NCBI GenBank assembly: GCA_965230515.1
Contig: OZ246007.1
Span: 2,294,001 to 2,358,000 of the forward strand
DNA from: JAJFKB01 sp965230515
GTDB lineage: Bacteria; Pseudomonadota; Gammaproteobacteria; Pseudomonadales; IMCC2047
DNA: 64,000 nucleotides
Direction: 5' to 3'
Made by a program: the position numbers and the translations under genes. Shown here piece after piece: positions 34,795 through 43,867 of this stretch; within the stretch, counting starts at the first letter, position 1, and each line of letters begins with the position of its first letter. The notes beneath the pieces were generated by a model that saw only the letters and a list, made by a program, of their open reading frames with translations, was not told where the DNA came from and did not search any database.

Positions 34795-35655
34795 ATGACA
34801 GTAGGTAAAAAAGTGAGTTTACATGAGCGCCACTTTAATGAACTGAGGCGTTTAGTGTATGACCATACCGGGATAAGTCTCTCTGAATCAAAGAAGGAGT
34901 TGGTGCGTCGCCGGTTTAGTCCAAGGCTCAAAGAGCTTGGGTTAGCAGATTTCGGTGATTACTGTGAATTGATTGATGCGGGGGCAAATGAAGAGCTGAC
35001 GCATTTCGTTAATGCAATTACTACAAATTTAACCTCCTTTTTTCGTGAGCCACATCATTTTGATTACCTCGAAAAACAATTGTTGCCGGCATTAGTAGAG
35101 CGCAAAGGAACAGATAGAAAGCTGCGAATCTGGTCGGCTGGCTGTTCAACTGGAGAGGAAGCATACTCTATTGCCATTAGTTTGCAGCGGGCAATACCTA
35201 ACATCCAGCTATGGGATATCAAAATTCTGGCTACCGATATTGATACCAATATATTGGCGCATGCCCGGCAAGGAATCTATGATGCAGAACGCATCGAGGG
35301 CGTGCCACAGGAAAGATCCAAAGGATGGTTTTCCAGGGGGCGAGGGGAAAATGCGTCATCGGTAAAAGTGAATTCCAGGCTTCAGGAGATGATTTGGTTT
35401 AAACAACTTAATCTGATGAGTGCCTGGCCGTTAAAAAAGCAGTTCGATATCATTTTTTGTCGTAATGTCATGATCTATTTTGATGATCAGACACAAAAAA
35501 GGCTAATCGAGCGTTTTTGTGATTTGCAGGCCGAGGGAAGCCATCTATTTCTAGGGCACTCGGAGAGTTTGTACAGAGTGACTAACCGATACGATTTGAT
35601 TGGACATACTATTTATCGCAGAGTCAATGGGGCACAGCAGTTACGTTATGCCTAA
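34795..35655 (+). CDS. cheR: Chemotaxis receptor methyltransferase CheR
   Basis: 286 aa. The N-terminal helical domain includes TTNLTSFFREPHHF (about residues 75-88). The AdoMet-binding domain shows WSAGCSTGEEAYS (about 108-120), ILATDIDTNIL and FDIIFCRNVMIYF. It methylates glutamates on the receptor using S-adenosylmethionine. The receptor's DWEEF tail gives it a docking site. The final 8 nt overlap the cheD start. Confidence 0.96.
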   Translation: MTVGKKVSLHERHFNELRRLVYDHTGISLSESKKELVRRRFSPRLKELGLADFGDYCELIDAGANEELTHFVNAITTNLTSFFREPHHFDYLEKQLLPALVERKGTDRKLRIWSAGCSTGEEAYSIAISLQRAIPNIQLWDIKILATDIDTNILAHARQGIYDAERIEGVPQERSKGWFSRGRGENASSVKVNSRLQEMIWFKQLNLMSAWPLKKQFDIIFCRNVMIYFDDQTQKRLIERFCDLQAEGSHLFLGHSESLYRVTNRYDLIGHTIYRRVNGAQQLRYA

Positions 35656-36301
35656 TAAGATGTTAAGGCAAAATGAGGAGAATCTGCCGCCATGCTATGA
35701 CGAATTCAAGCATATAAGGCGTTATCGGGATACCACCAATAATAATATTATCGCCGCAAAAATTTTGCCGGGAGAATATTACGTGACCTCACAGAACGAA
35801 ATGATCACTACGGTTTTGGGTTCCTGCATTTCTGTATGTATTTATGATCCGGTGTTCTGTGTCGGGGGAATGAATCATTTTATGTTGCCTGAAGCGGGTG
35901 AGTCAAAGGGAGGCTGGGGTGCCTCTAAGCTAAGTTGTGCGACACGTTATGGGAATTTCGCTATGGAAAAGCTGGTAAATGATATTTTGGGTAAAGGTGG
36001 CAGGCGTAAGCATCTGAAAATCAAAGTGTTTGGTGGTGGTCAGATTGTTTCCGATATGACCAATGTCGGGGCCAAGAACATCCAGTTTGTGAAGGAGTTT
36101 TTAGCAAGAGAAGGTTATCTGATTGGTGCGGAAAACACAGGGGATATTTACCCGAGGAAAATTAATTTTTTCCCGAAAACGGGCAAAGTAAAGATGAAAA
36201 AACTGAAATCCTTACGCAATAATACAATTGTCGAGCGAGAATTGAATTACTTGCACGAAATTGAAGAAAAGCCGATAGCTGGTGCGATAGAGCTTTTTTA
36301 G
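35648..36301 (+). CDS. cheD: Receptor glutamine deamidase CheD
   Basis: 217 aa from ATG 35648, overlapping cheR by 8 nt; the longer reading lies inside cheR. The active-site Cys is in VLGSCISVCIYD, the His in GGMNHFMLPE, and the conserved core includes KIKVFGGGQIV. CheD deamidates receptor Gln to Glu and, in some systems, binds CheC/CheX-type phosphatases. The end AIELF matches the tail of the unknown protein upstream. An unusual N-terminal extension of about 50 residues precedes the core. Confidence 0.94.
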   Translation: MPNKMLRQNEENLPPCYDEFKHIRRYRDTTNNNIIAAKILPGEYYVTSQNEMITTVLGSCISVCIYDPVFCVGGMNHFMLPEAGESKGGWGASKLSCATRYGNFAMEKLVNDILGKGGRRKHLKIKVFGGGQIVSDMTNVGAKNIQFVKEFLAREGYLIGAENTGDIYPRKINFFPKTGKVKMKKLKSLRNNTIVERELNYLHEIEEKPIAGAIELF

Positions 36302-36345
36302 CGGGGCAGTTTGATGAGTGTAATGAATTTTTTGAGTAGAGAACT

Positions 36346-37404
36346 ATGACTGCTCGTGTGTTAATTGTTGATGATGACAGGCTGATGCAGCGTCTGCTAA
36401 CCGAGATATTTAACAGTAGCGATAAATTGGAGGTCGTGGGTACGGCTTCCGATCCTTATGAAGCGAGACAATTGATCAAGCGCTTAGATCCGGATGTGGT
36501 GACCTTGGATGTGGTTATGCCAAAAATGGATGGATTGACATTTTTGGATAAAATTATGCGTTTAAAACCAACCCCGGTAGTGATGGTCTCTTCACTGGTT
36601 GAAGAAAGAGCCAGCGTGGCGCTGGAAGCGATGGAGATGGGAGCGGTCGATTTTATTGCAAAACCCAAGCTCGATCTGATACATGACCTGGATTATGTTG
36701 AAGAGATTATCGGAAAAGTGGTGAGCGCGGCCAGTGTAAAAGAGAAGCTGCGGCGTTTTCAGTTATCGCATAGGTCCTGTACAGAAAGCTCCGGGGATAT
36801 TGCTGAAACAGAACCATTGGTTAAATTAAATCGAGCCGCCAGGCAGCAATTGATTGCTATAGGGGCCTCTACCGGTGGTACAGTGGCAATTGCGGATGTG
36901 TTAAAAAGGCTTCCGAACACATCACCCGCCATTGTTATAGCACAACATATTCCGGAGGCTTTTAGTGAGCAGTTTGCCGCCAGGATTAATAAAATTACGA
37001 ATATGGACGTTCGCGAGGCGAAACATGATGAGCCGGTTTTGGCCGGCCATGTTTATGTGGCGCCTGGAGACAAGCATTTAAAGATTGTTCGCGATGGTAA
37101 CAGCTATCGGTGCCAATTGGACGGTGGTTTGCCGGTCAACAGGCATAGACCTTCGGTGGATGTCCTATTTCGCTCGGTTGCAGAAAATGCCGGAACCCGT
37201 GCTATCGGAGTTTTACTAACCGGGATGGGAAAGGACGGAGCGCAGGGTCTTAAGGAGATGAAGAACGCAGGAGCAAAAACCATCGCACAGGACGAAGCGA
37301 GTTGCGTTGTGTGGGGGATGCCAAAATCAGCCGTTGAGATTGGCGCGGCGACCATGGTTGAGCCATTGAATAGGATTCATACGCGGTTGATGGAGTTGGT
37401 GTGA
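36346..37404 (+). CDS. cheB: Chemotaxis methylesterase/deamidase CheB
   Basis: 352 aa. The receiver domain (1-125) has D10/D11 and Asp55 in VVTLDVVMPKMDG. The linker leads to a catalytic domain with the Ser-His-Asp triad in IGASTGGTVA, IAQHIPEAF and MGKDGAQG. It removes methyl groups from receptors when phosphorylated by CheA, opposing CheR. Ordinary length, 44 bp after cheD. Confidence 0.96.
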   Translation: MTARVLIVDDDRLMQRLLTEIFNSSDKLEVVGTASDPYEARQLIKRLDPDVVTLDVVMPKMDGLTFLDKIMRLKPTPVVMVSSLVEERASVALEAMEMGAVDFIAKPKLDLIHDLDYVEEIIGKVVSAASVKEKLRRFQLSHRSCTESSGDIAETEPLVKLNRAARQQLIAIGASTGGTVAIADVLKRLPNTSPAIVIAQHIPEAFSEQFAARINKITNMDVREAKHDEPVLAGHVYVAPGDKHLKIVRDGNSYRCQLDGGLPVNRHRPSVDVLFRSVAENAGTRAIGVLLTGMGKDGAQGLKEMKNAGAKTIAQDEASCVVWGMPKSAVEIGAATMVEPLNRIHTRLMELV

Positions 37405-37491
37405 AGATCACTCCATCAGTTAATGTAGTATTAAATATGGTCACCGGATTTACGGTGATGAACATAAATTTTGAAGTAGATAGGGGAAGTT

Positions 37492-37851
37492 ATGAGAATT
37501 TTGGTTGTTGATGACAGTGCAGCGATGCGCATGATGGTGAAGAGGATGTTGCGAATGGTTGGTATGGATGTCAGTGATATCGTTGAGGCAAGTGATGGTG
37601 CCGAAGGGTTGGAGATGGTCAGGAATGAAGATCCTGATCTGGTGCTCAGTGATTGGAATATGCCAAATATGACTGGTATGGAGTTTTTGGAAGCCCTGAA
37701 TGAAGAGGATATTAAGCCAAATTTTGGTTTTATTACCACAGAAGCGTCCGCTGAGATGAAGAGCCAGGCGATGGCTGCCGGCGCAGAGTTTTTAATATCC
37801 AAGCCTTTTACTGAATCGTCGTTTGAAGAGGCGCTTGGGGATTACATCTAA
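37492..37851 (+). CDS. cheY: Second single-domain CheY-like response regulator
   Basis: 119 aa receiver with D7/D8, Asp54 in LVLSDWNMPNMTG and the conserved Lys in LISKPF. The SDWNMP motif is the form found in motor-binding CheY proteins, so this is perhaps the true flagellar output regulator. A GGGG-type site lies just before the ATG. It is directly upstream of the CheX-like gene, a likely phosphatase for it. Confidence 0.92.
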   Translation: MRILVVDDSAAMRMMVKRMLRMVGMDVSDIVEASDGAEGLEMVRNEDPDLVLSDWNMPNMTGMEFLEALNEEDIKPNFGFITTEASAEMKSQAMAAGAEFLISKPFTESSFEEALGDYI

Positions 37852-37956
37852 GCCATTGTACGATTTATCTAGCTTAACAGTGCTTTTCTGTTGTTAAGAG
37901 CGATTGATTACAGGGTGTCAGCCCTGTTCTATTATAAAAACTAAGAGAGGAAAAAC

Positions 37957-38430
37957 ATGGCAGAATTTCATATACCTGATGAAGTCGAAGTACGAGGCAT
38001 GATGGGCCTGCTTTTCGAAGGTTTAACGGTTGAACCAGGAACACCTGTCAGTGGTGAAGGGGCCGGTAATATTGCCGGCACTTATATTGATTCAGATGAT
38101 AAGCTCGCAGCCATCTGCGTTTGTGATATTGAATTTGCGTCTTATGCAGGATCGTCACTTACGATGCTGCCCAAGGGGGTTGCAGAGGATATAGTGCTCA
38201 GTAAGGAGCCAACTGAGCCGCTATTGGATAATCTGGCAGAAGTATTGAATATTATCAGCCGACTGTTCATCCGGGAAAATACTCCGCATCTGCGTTATGA
38301 TCAGCGCTATATGCACAATGATATGACGGATGAAATTAGGGAGTTAATAGCGAGTTCGCCAGGTAGGGTGGATCTAAAGATGAATATTCCAAATTATGGA
38401 ATGGGCAATATTTCTCTGATTTCCCGTTAG
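37957..38430 (+). CDS. CheX/CheC-like chemotaxis phosphatase
   Basis: 157 aa. The sequence DNLAEVLN (D91, E95, N98) fits exactly the D-x3-E-x2-N phosphatase signature of the CheC/CheX/FliY family. Only one copy is seen, which is CheX-like. The family dephosphorylates CheY~P using the Glu and Asn. The cluster has no recognisable cheZ, so this protein probably supplies signal termination for the CheY encoded just upstream. Overall similarity outside the motif is weak, hence moderate confidence. Confidence 0.7.
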   Translation: MAEFHIPDEVEVRGMMGLLFEGLTVEPGTPVSGEGAGNIAGTYIDSDDKLAAICVCDIEFASYAGSSLTMLPKGVAEDIVLSKEPTEPLLDNLAEVLNIISRLFIRENTPHLRYDQRYMHNDMTDEIRELIASSPGRVDLKMNIPNYGMGNISLISR

Positions 38431-38447
38431 CGTTATTTTTCTCACCA

Positions 38448-38467
38448 CCGCAGGCTCATGCCTGCGG
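38448..38467. terminator. Bidirectional terminator between convergent operons
   Basis: A perfect 8-bp stem CCGCAGGC/GCCTGCGG with a TCAT loop, lying between the CheX-like gene and the convergent response regulator and overlapping the latter's last codons. Confidence 0.65.
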
Positions 38468-39607
38468 ATCATCGGTGATCAAAACCCTTATTTTTGAATC
38501 AATGGTGCGGTTTTGCCAAAAGTTGGCTAGACGTGCAATGACTGATGGGGTTATGTGCTGGCCTTTACACATCAACAGTGCCCCGCCTTTCGTAACTATA
38601 TCCTGTGCTAAGACCATCGAATCTTTAAGCTGATGCATGCTCACTTCTATCTCCCGGACGGCCTCAGCTTCATTGAAGTGTGATTTGAGGGCGGCAATGA
38701 CCTTTGGGTCATATTTCTCCAGACGGTGCTCAAGCTTTTCTATTGCGGCAGCCGGATGTAGGCCTGCGGCTTCGAGCAAATCAAAATCCAGAAGTACTCG
38801 AAGAATTCTCCCGCCAAGGGGTATCAGCTCGCCTTTCAATTGGTCATCAGGAAATCCTGAGCCATCAAAGTATTTGTGCTGATACCGGATGCTGTCGGCA
38901 ACGTTTTTCATGCGTGGAATTTTTTCAATTAGCTGAGCGCCCAGCTCCGGGTGTTTTTGGTATATCGCCTTCTCTTTTTCATTCAGTGAAGTGAGGGAAG
39001 TTACCTTCTTGGTTAATTCTTCCGGTAAAGTCACACAGCCCATAAGGCTTAGTAATGCTGCTGATTCCAGCTCCCAACTATTAGGTTGCCCTATTAGTTG
39101 GGCAACCTCTGTCATTTTCCTCTTCAGGCGTGTTGTGCGACCAAATGCATGAGGGCTGACTAAGGAGAGAACTTCTGCGAGAGTTTCAATGCTTCCCTTG
39201 AGTGTATTCTCTAACAAGTTTTTTTCGGCTTTGATAAGCTGGTATTGCCGAAGAGCTACCTGAAGGATTATGGTCATATCTTCCGGCGAACAGGGCTTAT
39301 TCAGGAATTTGAAAACGTCACCCTTGTTCACGGCATCGATGGCGGTTTGTTGGTCGGCGTTACCAGTCAACATAATACGTATGCTGTCGGGGGTGACCTT
39401 TTTGGCTTTTGATAGGAAGGTTACGCCGTCCATTCCAGGCATTCGCATATCAGAGACAATAACCGCAAATGGGCCCTCATTTTTAATAGTTTCCAGGGCT
39501 TCTTCTCCGCCTTCGGCAGTACTTATGTTGAACTGCTTACGAAGGTTGCGTCGATAGGCATCCAGTACATTGCTCTCATCATCAACCAATAGTATCTTTT
39601 CAGACAT
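38456..39607 (-). CDS. Response regulator with degenerate HD-GYP-like domain
   Basis: 383 aa. The receiver domain (1-125) has Asp53 in VIVSDMRMPGMDG. The output region resembles HD-GYP (RpfG-like) cyclic-di-GMP phosphodiesterases: HKYFDGSGFP matches the usual HHERxDGxGYP. The metal HD pair expected in LHDIGKIGIP, however, is replaced in LLSLMGCVTLPEE. The domain is therefore probably not a phosphodiesterase and may be a binding or scaffold module. It follows the HDOD regulator by 6 bp, so both belong to one signalling operon with the PAS kinase. Confidence 0.88.
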   Translation of the reverse strand: MSEKILLVDDESNVLDAYRRNLRKQFNISTAEGGEEALETIKNEGPFAVIVSDMRMPGMDGVTFLSKAKKVTPDSIRIMLTGNADQQTAIDAVNKGDVFKFLNKPCSPEDMTIILQVALRQYQLIKAEKNLLENTLKGSIETLAEVLSLVSPHAFGRTTRLKRKMTEVAQLIGQPNSWELESAALLSLMGCVTLPEELTKKVTSLTSLNEKEKAIYQKHPELGAQLIEKIPRMKNVADSIRYQHKYFDGSGFPDDQLKGELIPLGGRILRVLLDFDLLEAAGLHPAAAIEKLEHRLEKYDPKVIAALKSHFNEAEAVREIEVSMHQLKDSMVLAQDIVTKGGALLMCKGQHITPSVIARLANFWQNRTIDSKIRVLITDDPQA

Positions 39608-39613
39608 GGTTAT

Positions 39614-40810
39614 TTACTCTGCTTGTTCAAAGATCTCACTGGCAAGCTTCCTCCATTGTTTCAGTTTGTGTTCGTCCGCGAAGCGACTGATGTAGTCAAC
39701 CTCAATTGACTGGTTGTGCGCTTCTTTCGGGTTGTCCTCATATTCATTGATTAGCAGGTTTGCTATATGGGTTGCAGAAAGAGGTGAGAATGGGTGGTCT
39801 ATCGCTTTCTCCGGCATGTGGTGGTATGCAACCGCTTCCACCACCGGGTTGGGCAGATTCCATACGCCTAGCAGATAGGCGCCAATCTGCGCATGAGAGA
39901 TGCCAAAGGCATCAGTTTCGCGCTGCCAGACTGAACCAGATTCCTGCTGCTGATATATATTTTTTGATTGGTCGGGATAGGCTGTGGCCAGAATCAGTTT
40001 ACCAATATCGTGCATCATGCCGGCCATTAACGAAAAGTCGCATGCTTTTTTGGGTAGTCCCTCCTGTTTTGCGATTTCCCTTGCCAGGATACTTACGCGA
40101 TGACAGTGATCATTGAGTTTTTTAAGATCCAGAATCGTCGATGCTTGATCGTAACTGCTAAAAATTTTAACGGAGAGAATCAGACTGCGAACCACATCCA
40201 GTCCCAAAATGGTGGTGGCTTCTTCCGGGGAAGAAATTTCTCTGGCAATGCCAAAAAATGCAGAATTTACCATCTGTAGAATCTTGGCGCTCATGCTAAT
40301 GTCTTCAGCGACGACCTGACCGATATCGCGCAATGTACCCTCCGGTGAGGCCGCAATGGCTGTTACGCGGGTGTAAAGGTCGGGTAGACTGGGTAGCATT
40401 TCTATGTTGGAAATGCAGGCCCGAAGTTTGTCATCGTTAAGCATTTCCCTGAGCGCCAATGCCTGAGAAATAACCGTTCTGATATGTTCTGCGTCCGATG
40501 GTTTAGCGAGGAACTGATGTGTTACCTGAACGCTTTCCAGGAGCATCTCCATTTCGGCGTGCCCGGATAGTGCAATACGAATAGAGTCCGGATTCTCTTC
40601 TTTTACCCTTGTTAACAGCTCTACACCATTTATTCCCGGCATTTTCATATCGCTGACAACAACATCAAAGGGGTTTTCAGAAATGAGTTTAAGCGCCGCA
40701 TCACCGCTTTCCGCAAATGCCATGTCCCACTCTTTTCGGTAGGGCCTTAACATTCGCCTTAATCCGCTCAAAATACTGGGCTCATCGTCCACAAATAACA
40801 CTCGCTTCAT
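39614..40810 (-). CDS. Response regulator with HDOD output domain
   Basis: 398 aa from ATG 40810, preceded by GGGAG; the longer reading overlaps the kinase gene. The receiver (1-125) has D7/D8-type acidic residues in FVDDEPS and the phospho-Asp in VVVSDMKMPGING. The HDOD domain (about 150-380) begins LPSLPDLYTRVTAI and contains MAGMMHDIGKLIL. HDOD proteins usually act as protein- or nucleotide-binding switches, not as nucleases. It is encoded between the kinase and the second regulator, so it likely receives phosphate from that kinase. Confidence 0.9.
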   Translation of the reverse strand: MKRVLFVDDEPSILSGLRRMLRPYRKEWDMAFAESGDAALKLISENPFDVVVSDMKMPGINGVELLTRVKEENPDSIRIALSGHAEMEMLLESVQVTHQFLAKPSDAEHIRTVISQALALREMLNDDKLRACISNIEMLPSLPDLYTRVTAIAASPEGTLRDIGQVVAEDISMSAKILQMVNSAFFGIAREISSPEEATTILGLDVVRSLILSVKIFSSYDQASTILDLKKLNDHCHRVSILAREIAKQEGLPKKACDFSLMAGMMHDIGKLILATAYPDQSKNIYQQQESGSVWQRETDAFGISHAQIGAYLLGVWNLPNPVVEAVAYHHMPEKAIDHPFSPLSATHIANLLINEYEDNPKEAHNQSIEVDYISRFADEHKLKQWRKLASEIFEQAE

Positions 40811-40835
40811 ATGTAACACTCCCTTGTTAACTGTT

Positions 40836-43499
40836 CTACGATGCGGTTTGTGCAACCGTTTCCGTTGCTCCTGATTCAATCTTTTCATGCTCTTTGTTAT
40901 CGGCACTTTCAATTGGGATTTTAATGTGAAAAGTGGTGCCAACACCAGCTTCGCTTTCAAAACTTATCTGACCCTGGTGCTTTTCTACGATGACTGAAAA
41001 GGCGATAGCCAGCCCCTGGCCCGTACCTTTTCCAACCTCCTTTGTGGTGTAAAAGGGATCGAAAATTTTCTCCCGCATCTGTTCAGGGATACCTTTGCCG
41101 GTATCGCTAATACTGATATGAGCAAATCTACCTTGCTGCTCGGTTCTGATTCTAATTTTGCCCATCTGCTGACTGTCAGATTCTGATTTTTCCGTAATGG
41201 CGTGTGCGGCGTTCACCAAAATATTCAGTATCACCTGATTAAATTCACCAGGCAGTACTTCGACCATCGGTAAATTTTTATCAAACTGCGTTTCTATTTC
41301 CGCCACGTATTTCCACTCATTTCTGGCGACGGTGATGGTGCTCTCTATGGCGTGGTTAAGGTCAATTTTTTCCTTACTTGTAGATCCGGGGTGAGAAAAT
41401 TCCTTCATCGCCTTTACTATATCCCGGATCCGGTTTGTGCCGTCCAGGGATTGGCCGATAGAAGCAGGGATATCATCGAACAGAAACTCAAGGTCGATCT
41501 CTTTTTCAAAATTCCGGATTTTATCAATGCAATGTAGTGTGTCATTGCCCTGTGTCGTTTCATCAATCAACTGGTTATAAAGCTGGCATAACTCTTTGAG
41601 TTCTGAAAATGCCCCTTGCAGATAGTGAATATTGTCGCCGACAAATTGAGTTGGTGTGTTGATTTCATGAGCGACACCCGCGGCAAGTTGCCCAATGGCT
41701 TCAAGCTTTTGTGCTTGCTTGAGCTGTATTGAGAGAAAGTCGTGTTCTTCCTGCATCTTCTTCTCTTTAGTCACGTCCAGCATCACACCGCGAAATTTGG
41801 TGACCCGCCCATTTTCCACAATCGGGGTGTAGATGCTGCGGATATCGATGGCTTTACCCTGATCATTAATCATGCGGAACTCGACAGGATGGCTTTTAGC
41901 GTCTCTTTCCAATATTTCGAGAACTTCCTGCCGGACGCGGTTTTTATCTTCCTCAACGATGCGATCGTAGATGTAGTTGGAGTTTTGTAGTACATCCTTT
42001 TTGTCGCAGCCCAGTATATGTGCGACCTGCGCGCTAACATAGGTGTACCTGTTGGCGGATTTATCAAATTCCCATAGTACGCCGTCGATGGAGTTTACCA
42101 AAGACGTGAGTTCCTCCTGTGAGCGCACCAGGTCATCGTGCAGTTTGGCGCGTTCTGCTCCCATTCTTTTAAAGCGGGTGACGTCCATGGTTACGCCACG
42201 AAGTTTGGCAGGAGTTCCGTTTTCAAAAGAAAGGGTATAGATTAAACGGATCCAGATTTGATGGCCATCCTTGTGCAGTGATTGTAGCTCAATCTGTTTG
42301 ACCCCTTGGTTTCCTTTAGCTTGCTGTAGCGCCTGTTTGTACTTTTTGCGCGAATCTGGTAGCAAATTAGATGATAGTAAGTCGGGATCGTCCATGACGT
42401 CATCGACGGAGAAACCGAAAATATCGGTCACCTGATCGCTGACAAAGGTAAACCGGTTTTGAATGAGGTCTTTTTCCCAAAACATACCGTCTATCGAATG
42501 TATTAGGCCTCTCAAGCGAGCTTCAGATGCGCTCAGCTGTGTGACTAGCTCGTTTCGTTGCCGGGATTCTTCGCTTAGAGTTTTCGCTGTTTCCGATAGT
42601 TCCTGAGTGCGGGTTTCCACCAGTCTGTTGATAACCTGATGTCTTTTCAGCAGAGTATGAAAGTAAAAACCTGCAATCAGCGTAAGCAGCATTCCTGCTA
42701 AAAGCGCACTCCAGTCAGCTATTTCAGATAGTGCAAAGAAGCTGTCTTCCCTGGGCGTATATAATACGGAGAGACGGCTGCGATCCGTAGTTAAAGCATT
42801 TTCATCAAAAACGGAGTAGGTGGTATTTATATTATGGGGGCTTTCGGGCATTGATGTATTTGAAATACCGGAGCTCGATGGTGGGTAGCGATAAAAAGGC
42901 AGGTGCTTTCCAGTCTCGCTTACCCGATAAACAAAAATATCAAGCCAGTCGGGCGCAGTTTTATCCAGAACACTGGCAAAAGCTGAATCTACGTCGATTG
43001 CCAGAACAATATAGGTAGGTCGCTGGTCTTCGGTCAGAAAAAGCGGTCGGTAATCGTAGACTCTTTTCGTCTCGTTGTTAGGTATGCTTATTGGATCAGT
43101 GTAGCTATATAACACTTGATAAGGTATGTCGGGCAGGTCTACGGCCCTAAGGCTGATGGTATTATTCGTGCTATTTTCCTCAGCCTGAATGATTAGCACC
43201 TGCTCAATCGCTGGAATATCATTCATGATTTGCTCGGATAATTCGTTCAGTAGCCGGGGCTGGCTTGTAGTGCTTATGTTGCTTAGTAAGGTTTCAAGTG
43301 TATTGAGAATAGCAATGTGCCGGTTCTTTTCACCCTGCAGTTTGGCCGTAAAGGTTGATGTCAGGGTGGTAAAGGTGGTCATTTGTTGCTGTCGCACCTT
43401 TGAAGCTATATTTTTTTGCGCCAGCAATGATAAGGATGCTCCAATAACAAATACGACAGCGATGGGTAGATAGCGCTTGAATAATTCCATTAATTTCAT
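40836..43499 (-). CDS. Membrane sensor histidine kinase with two PAS domains
   Basis: About 887 aa from ATG 43499; an upstream in-frame start at 43553 exists but adds only polar residues. First membrane helix about residues 10-30, an extracytoplasmic sensor to about 262, and the second helix at about 263-285. A short coiled coil leads to PAS1 (about 325-440, GMFWEKD) and PAS2 (about 455-580, GVLWEFD). Dimerisation with the phospho-His in GVAHEINTPTQF follows, then the ATPase domain (NILVNAAHAI, DTGKGIPEQM, GTGQGLAIAFSV). The regulators encoded 25 bp and about 1.2 kb downstream are its probable targets. Convergent placement next to the che cluster suggests, but does not prove, a link to motility. 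Confidence 0.92.
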   Translation of the reverse strand: MKLMELFKRYLPIAVVFVIGASLSLLAQKNIASKVRQQQMTTFTTLTSTFTAKLQGEKNRHIAILNTLETLLSNISTTSQPRLLNELSEQIMNDIPAIEQVLIIQAEENSTNNTISLRAVDLPDIPYQVLYSYTDPISIPNNETKRVYDYRPLFLTEDQRPTYIVLAIDVDSAFASVLDKTAPDWLDIFVYRVSETGKHLPFYRYPPSSSGISNTSMPESPHNINTTYSVFDENALTTDRSRLSVLYTPREDSFFALSEIADWSALLAGMLLTLIAGFYFHTLLKRHQVINRLVETRTQELSETAKTLSEESRQRNELVTQLSASEARLRGLIHSIDGMFWEKDLIQNRFTFVSDQVTDIFGFSVDDVMDDPDLLSSNLLPDSRKKYKQALQQAKGNQGVKQIELQSLHKDGHQIWIRLIYTLSFENGTPAKLRGVTMDVTRFKRMGAERAKLHDDLVRSQEELTSLVNSIDGVLWEFDKSANRYTYVSAQVAHILGCDKKDVLQNSNYIYDRIVEEDKNRVRQEVLEILERDAKSHPVEFRMINDQGKAIDIRSIYTPIVENGRVTKFRGVMLDVTKEKKMQEEHDFLSIQLKQAQKLEAIGQLAAGVAHEINTPTQFVGDNIHYLQGAFSELKELCQLYNQLIDETTQGNDTLHCIDKIRNFEKEIDLEFLFDDIPASIGQSLDGTNRIRDIVKAMKEFSHPGSTSKEKIDLNHAIESTITVARNEWKYVAEIETQFDKNLPMVEVLPGEFNQVILNILVNAAHAITEKSESDSQQMGKIRIRTEQQGRFAHISISDTGKGIPEQMREKIFDPFYTTKEVGKGTGQGLAIAFSVIVEKHQGQISFESEAGVGTTFHIKIPIESADNKEHEKIESGATETVAQTAS

Positions 43500-43652
43500 G
43501 TGATCGGCGCCCCGCAGATCGCCCCTCTTTCCGGCGTTGGTACGTCCAGTCATTTAAGTATAGACCGGGTTGCTAATATGGAAAGAAAAATAACCCGGGT
43601 GCCAGGAGGTGAAGCTATTTAATAAAGGGGCTGAAGCGGTACTAAAACGCCA

Positions 43653-43681
43653 TTGAATTTGTTAGAAAAAGCGTTTACAAT
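43653..43681 (+). promoter_or_regulatory. Sigma-70-type promoter upstream of the rimP operon
   Basis: TTGAAT (43653-43658), a 17-bp spacer and TACAAT (43676-43681) give a well-spaced consensus-like promoter. Transcription would start near 43688, ahead of two terminator-like hairpins and rimP. Confidence 0.6.
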
Positions 43682-43707
43682 CCGCGGCTGAGCTTATTGA
43701 TGGAAAT

Positions 43708-43767
43708 GGGCGTTCCCTGGAATCGCCATTACTTTTTTTAAGAAGCCCCTTTTTAGGGGCTTTTTGT
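43708..43767 (+). terminator. Hairpin plus Rho-independent terminator in the rimP leader
   Basis: A first hairpin pairs GGCG-TTCC with GGAA-T-CGCC (about 43709-43727). The second, AGCCCCT (43744-43750)/AGGGGCT (43755-43761) plus a T-run, is a textbook intrinsic terminator. With the promoter 60 bp upstream it would give a short RNA of about 80 nt unless read through. Confidence 0.7.
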
Positions 43768-43811
43768 TTCTCAGCGGATAAGGAAATAAGTTGCTGAGAG
43801 GTGAATGATCT

Positions 43812-43838
43812 GGGCGGTTACGCCCATTTTTTTTGCTT
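43812..43838 (+). terminator. Second terminator-like hairpin directly before rimP
   Basis: GGGCG-GTTA-CGCCC followed by eight T residues, ending about 30 bp before the rimP GTG. Its position fits an attenuator for the rimP-nusA-infB operon. Confidence 0.65.
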
Positions 43839-43867
43839 CGGCTGGCTAATATCGAGGTGAGTAGTTC

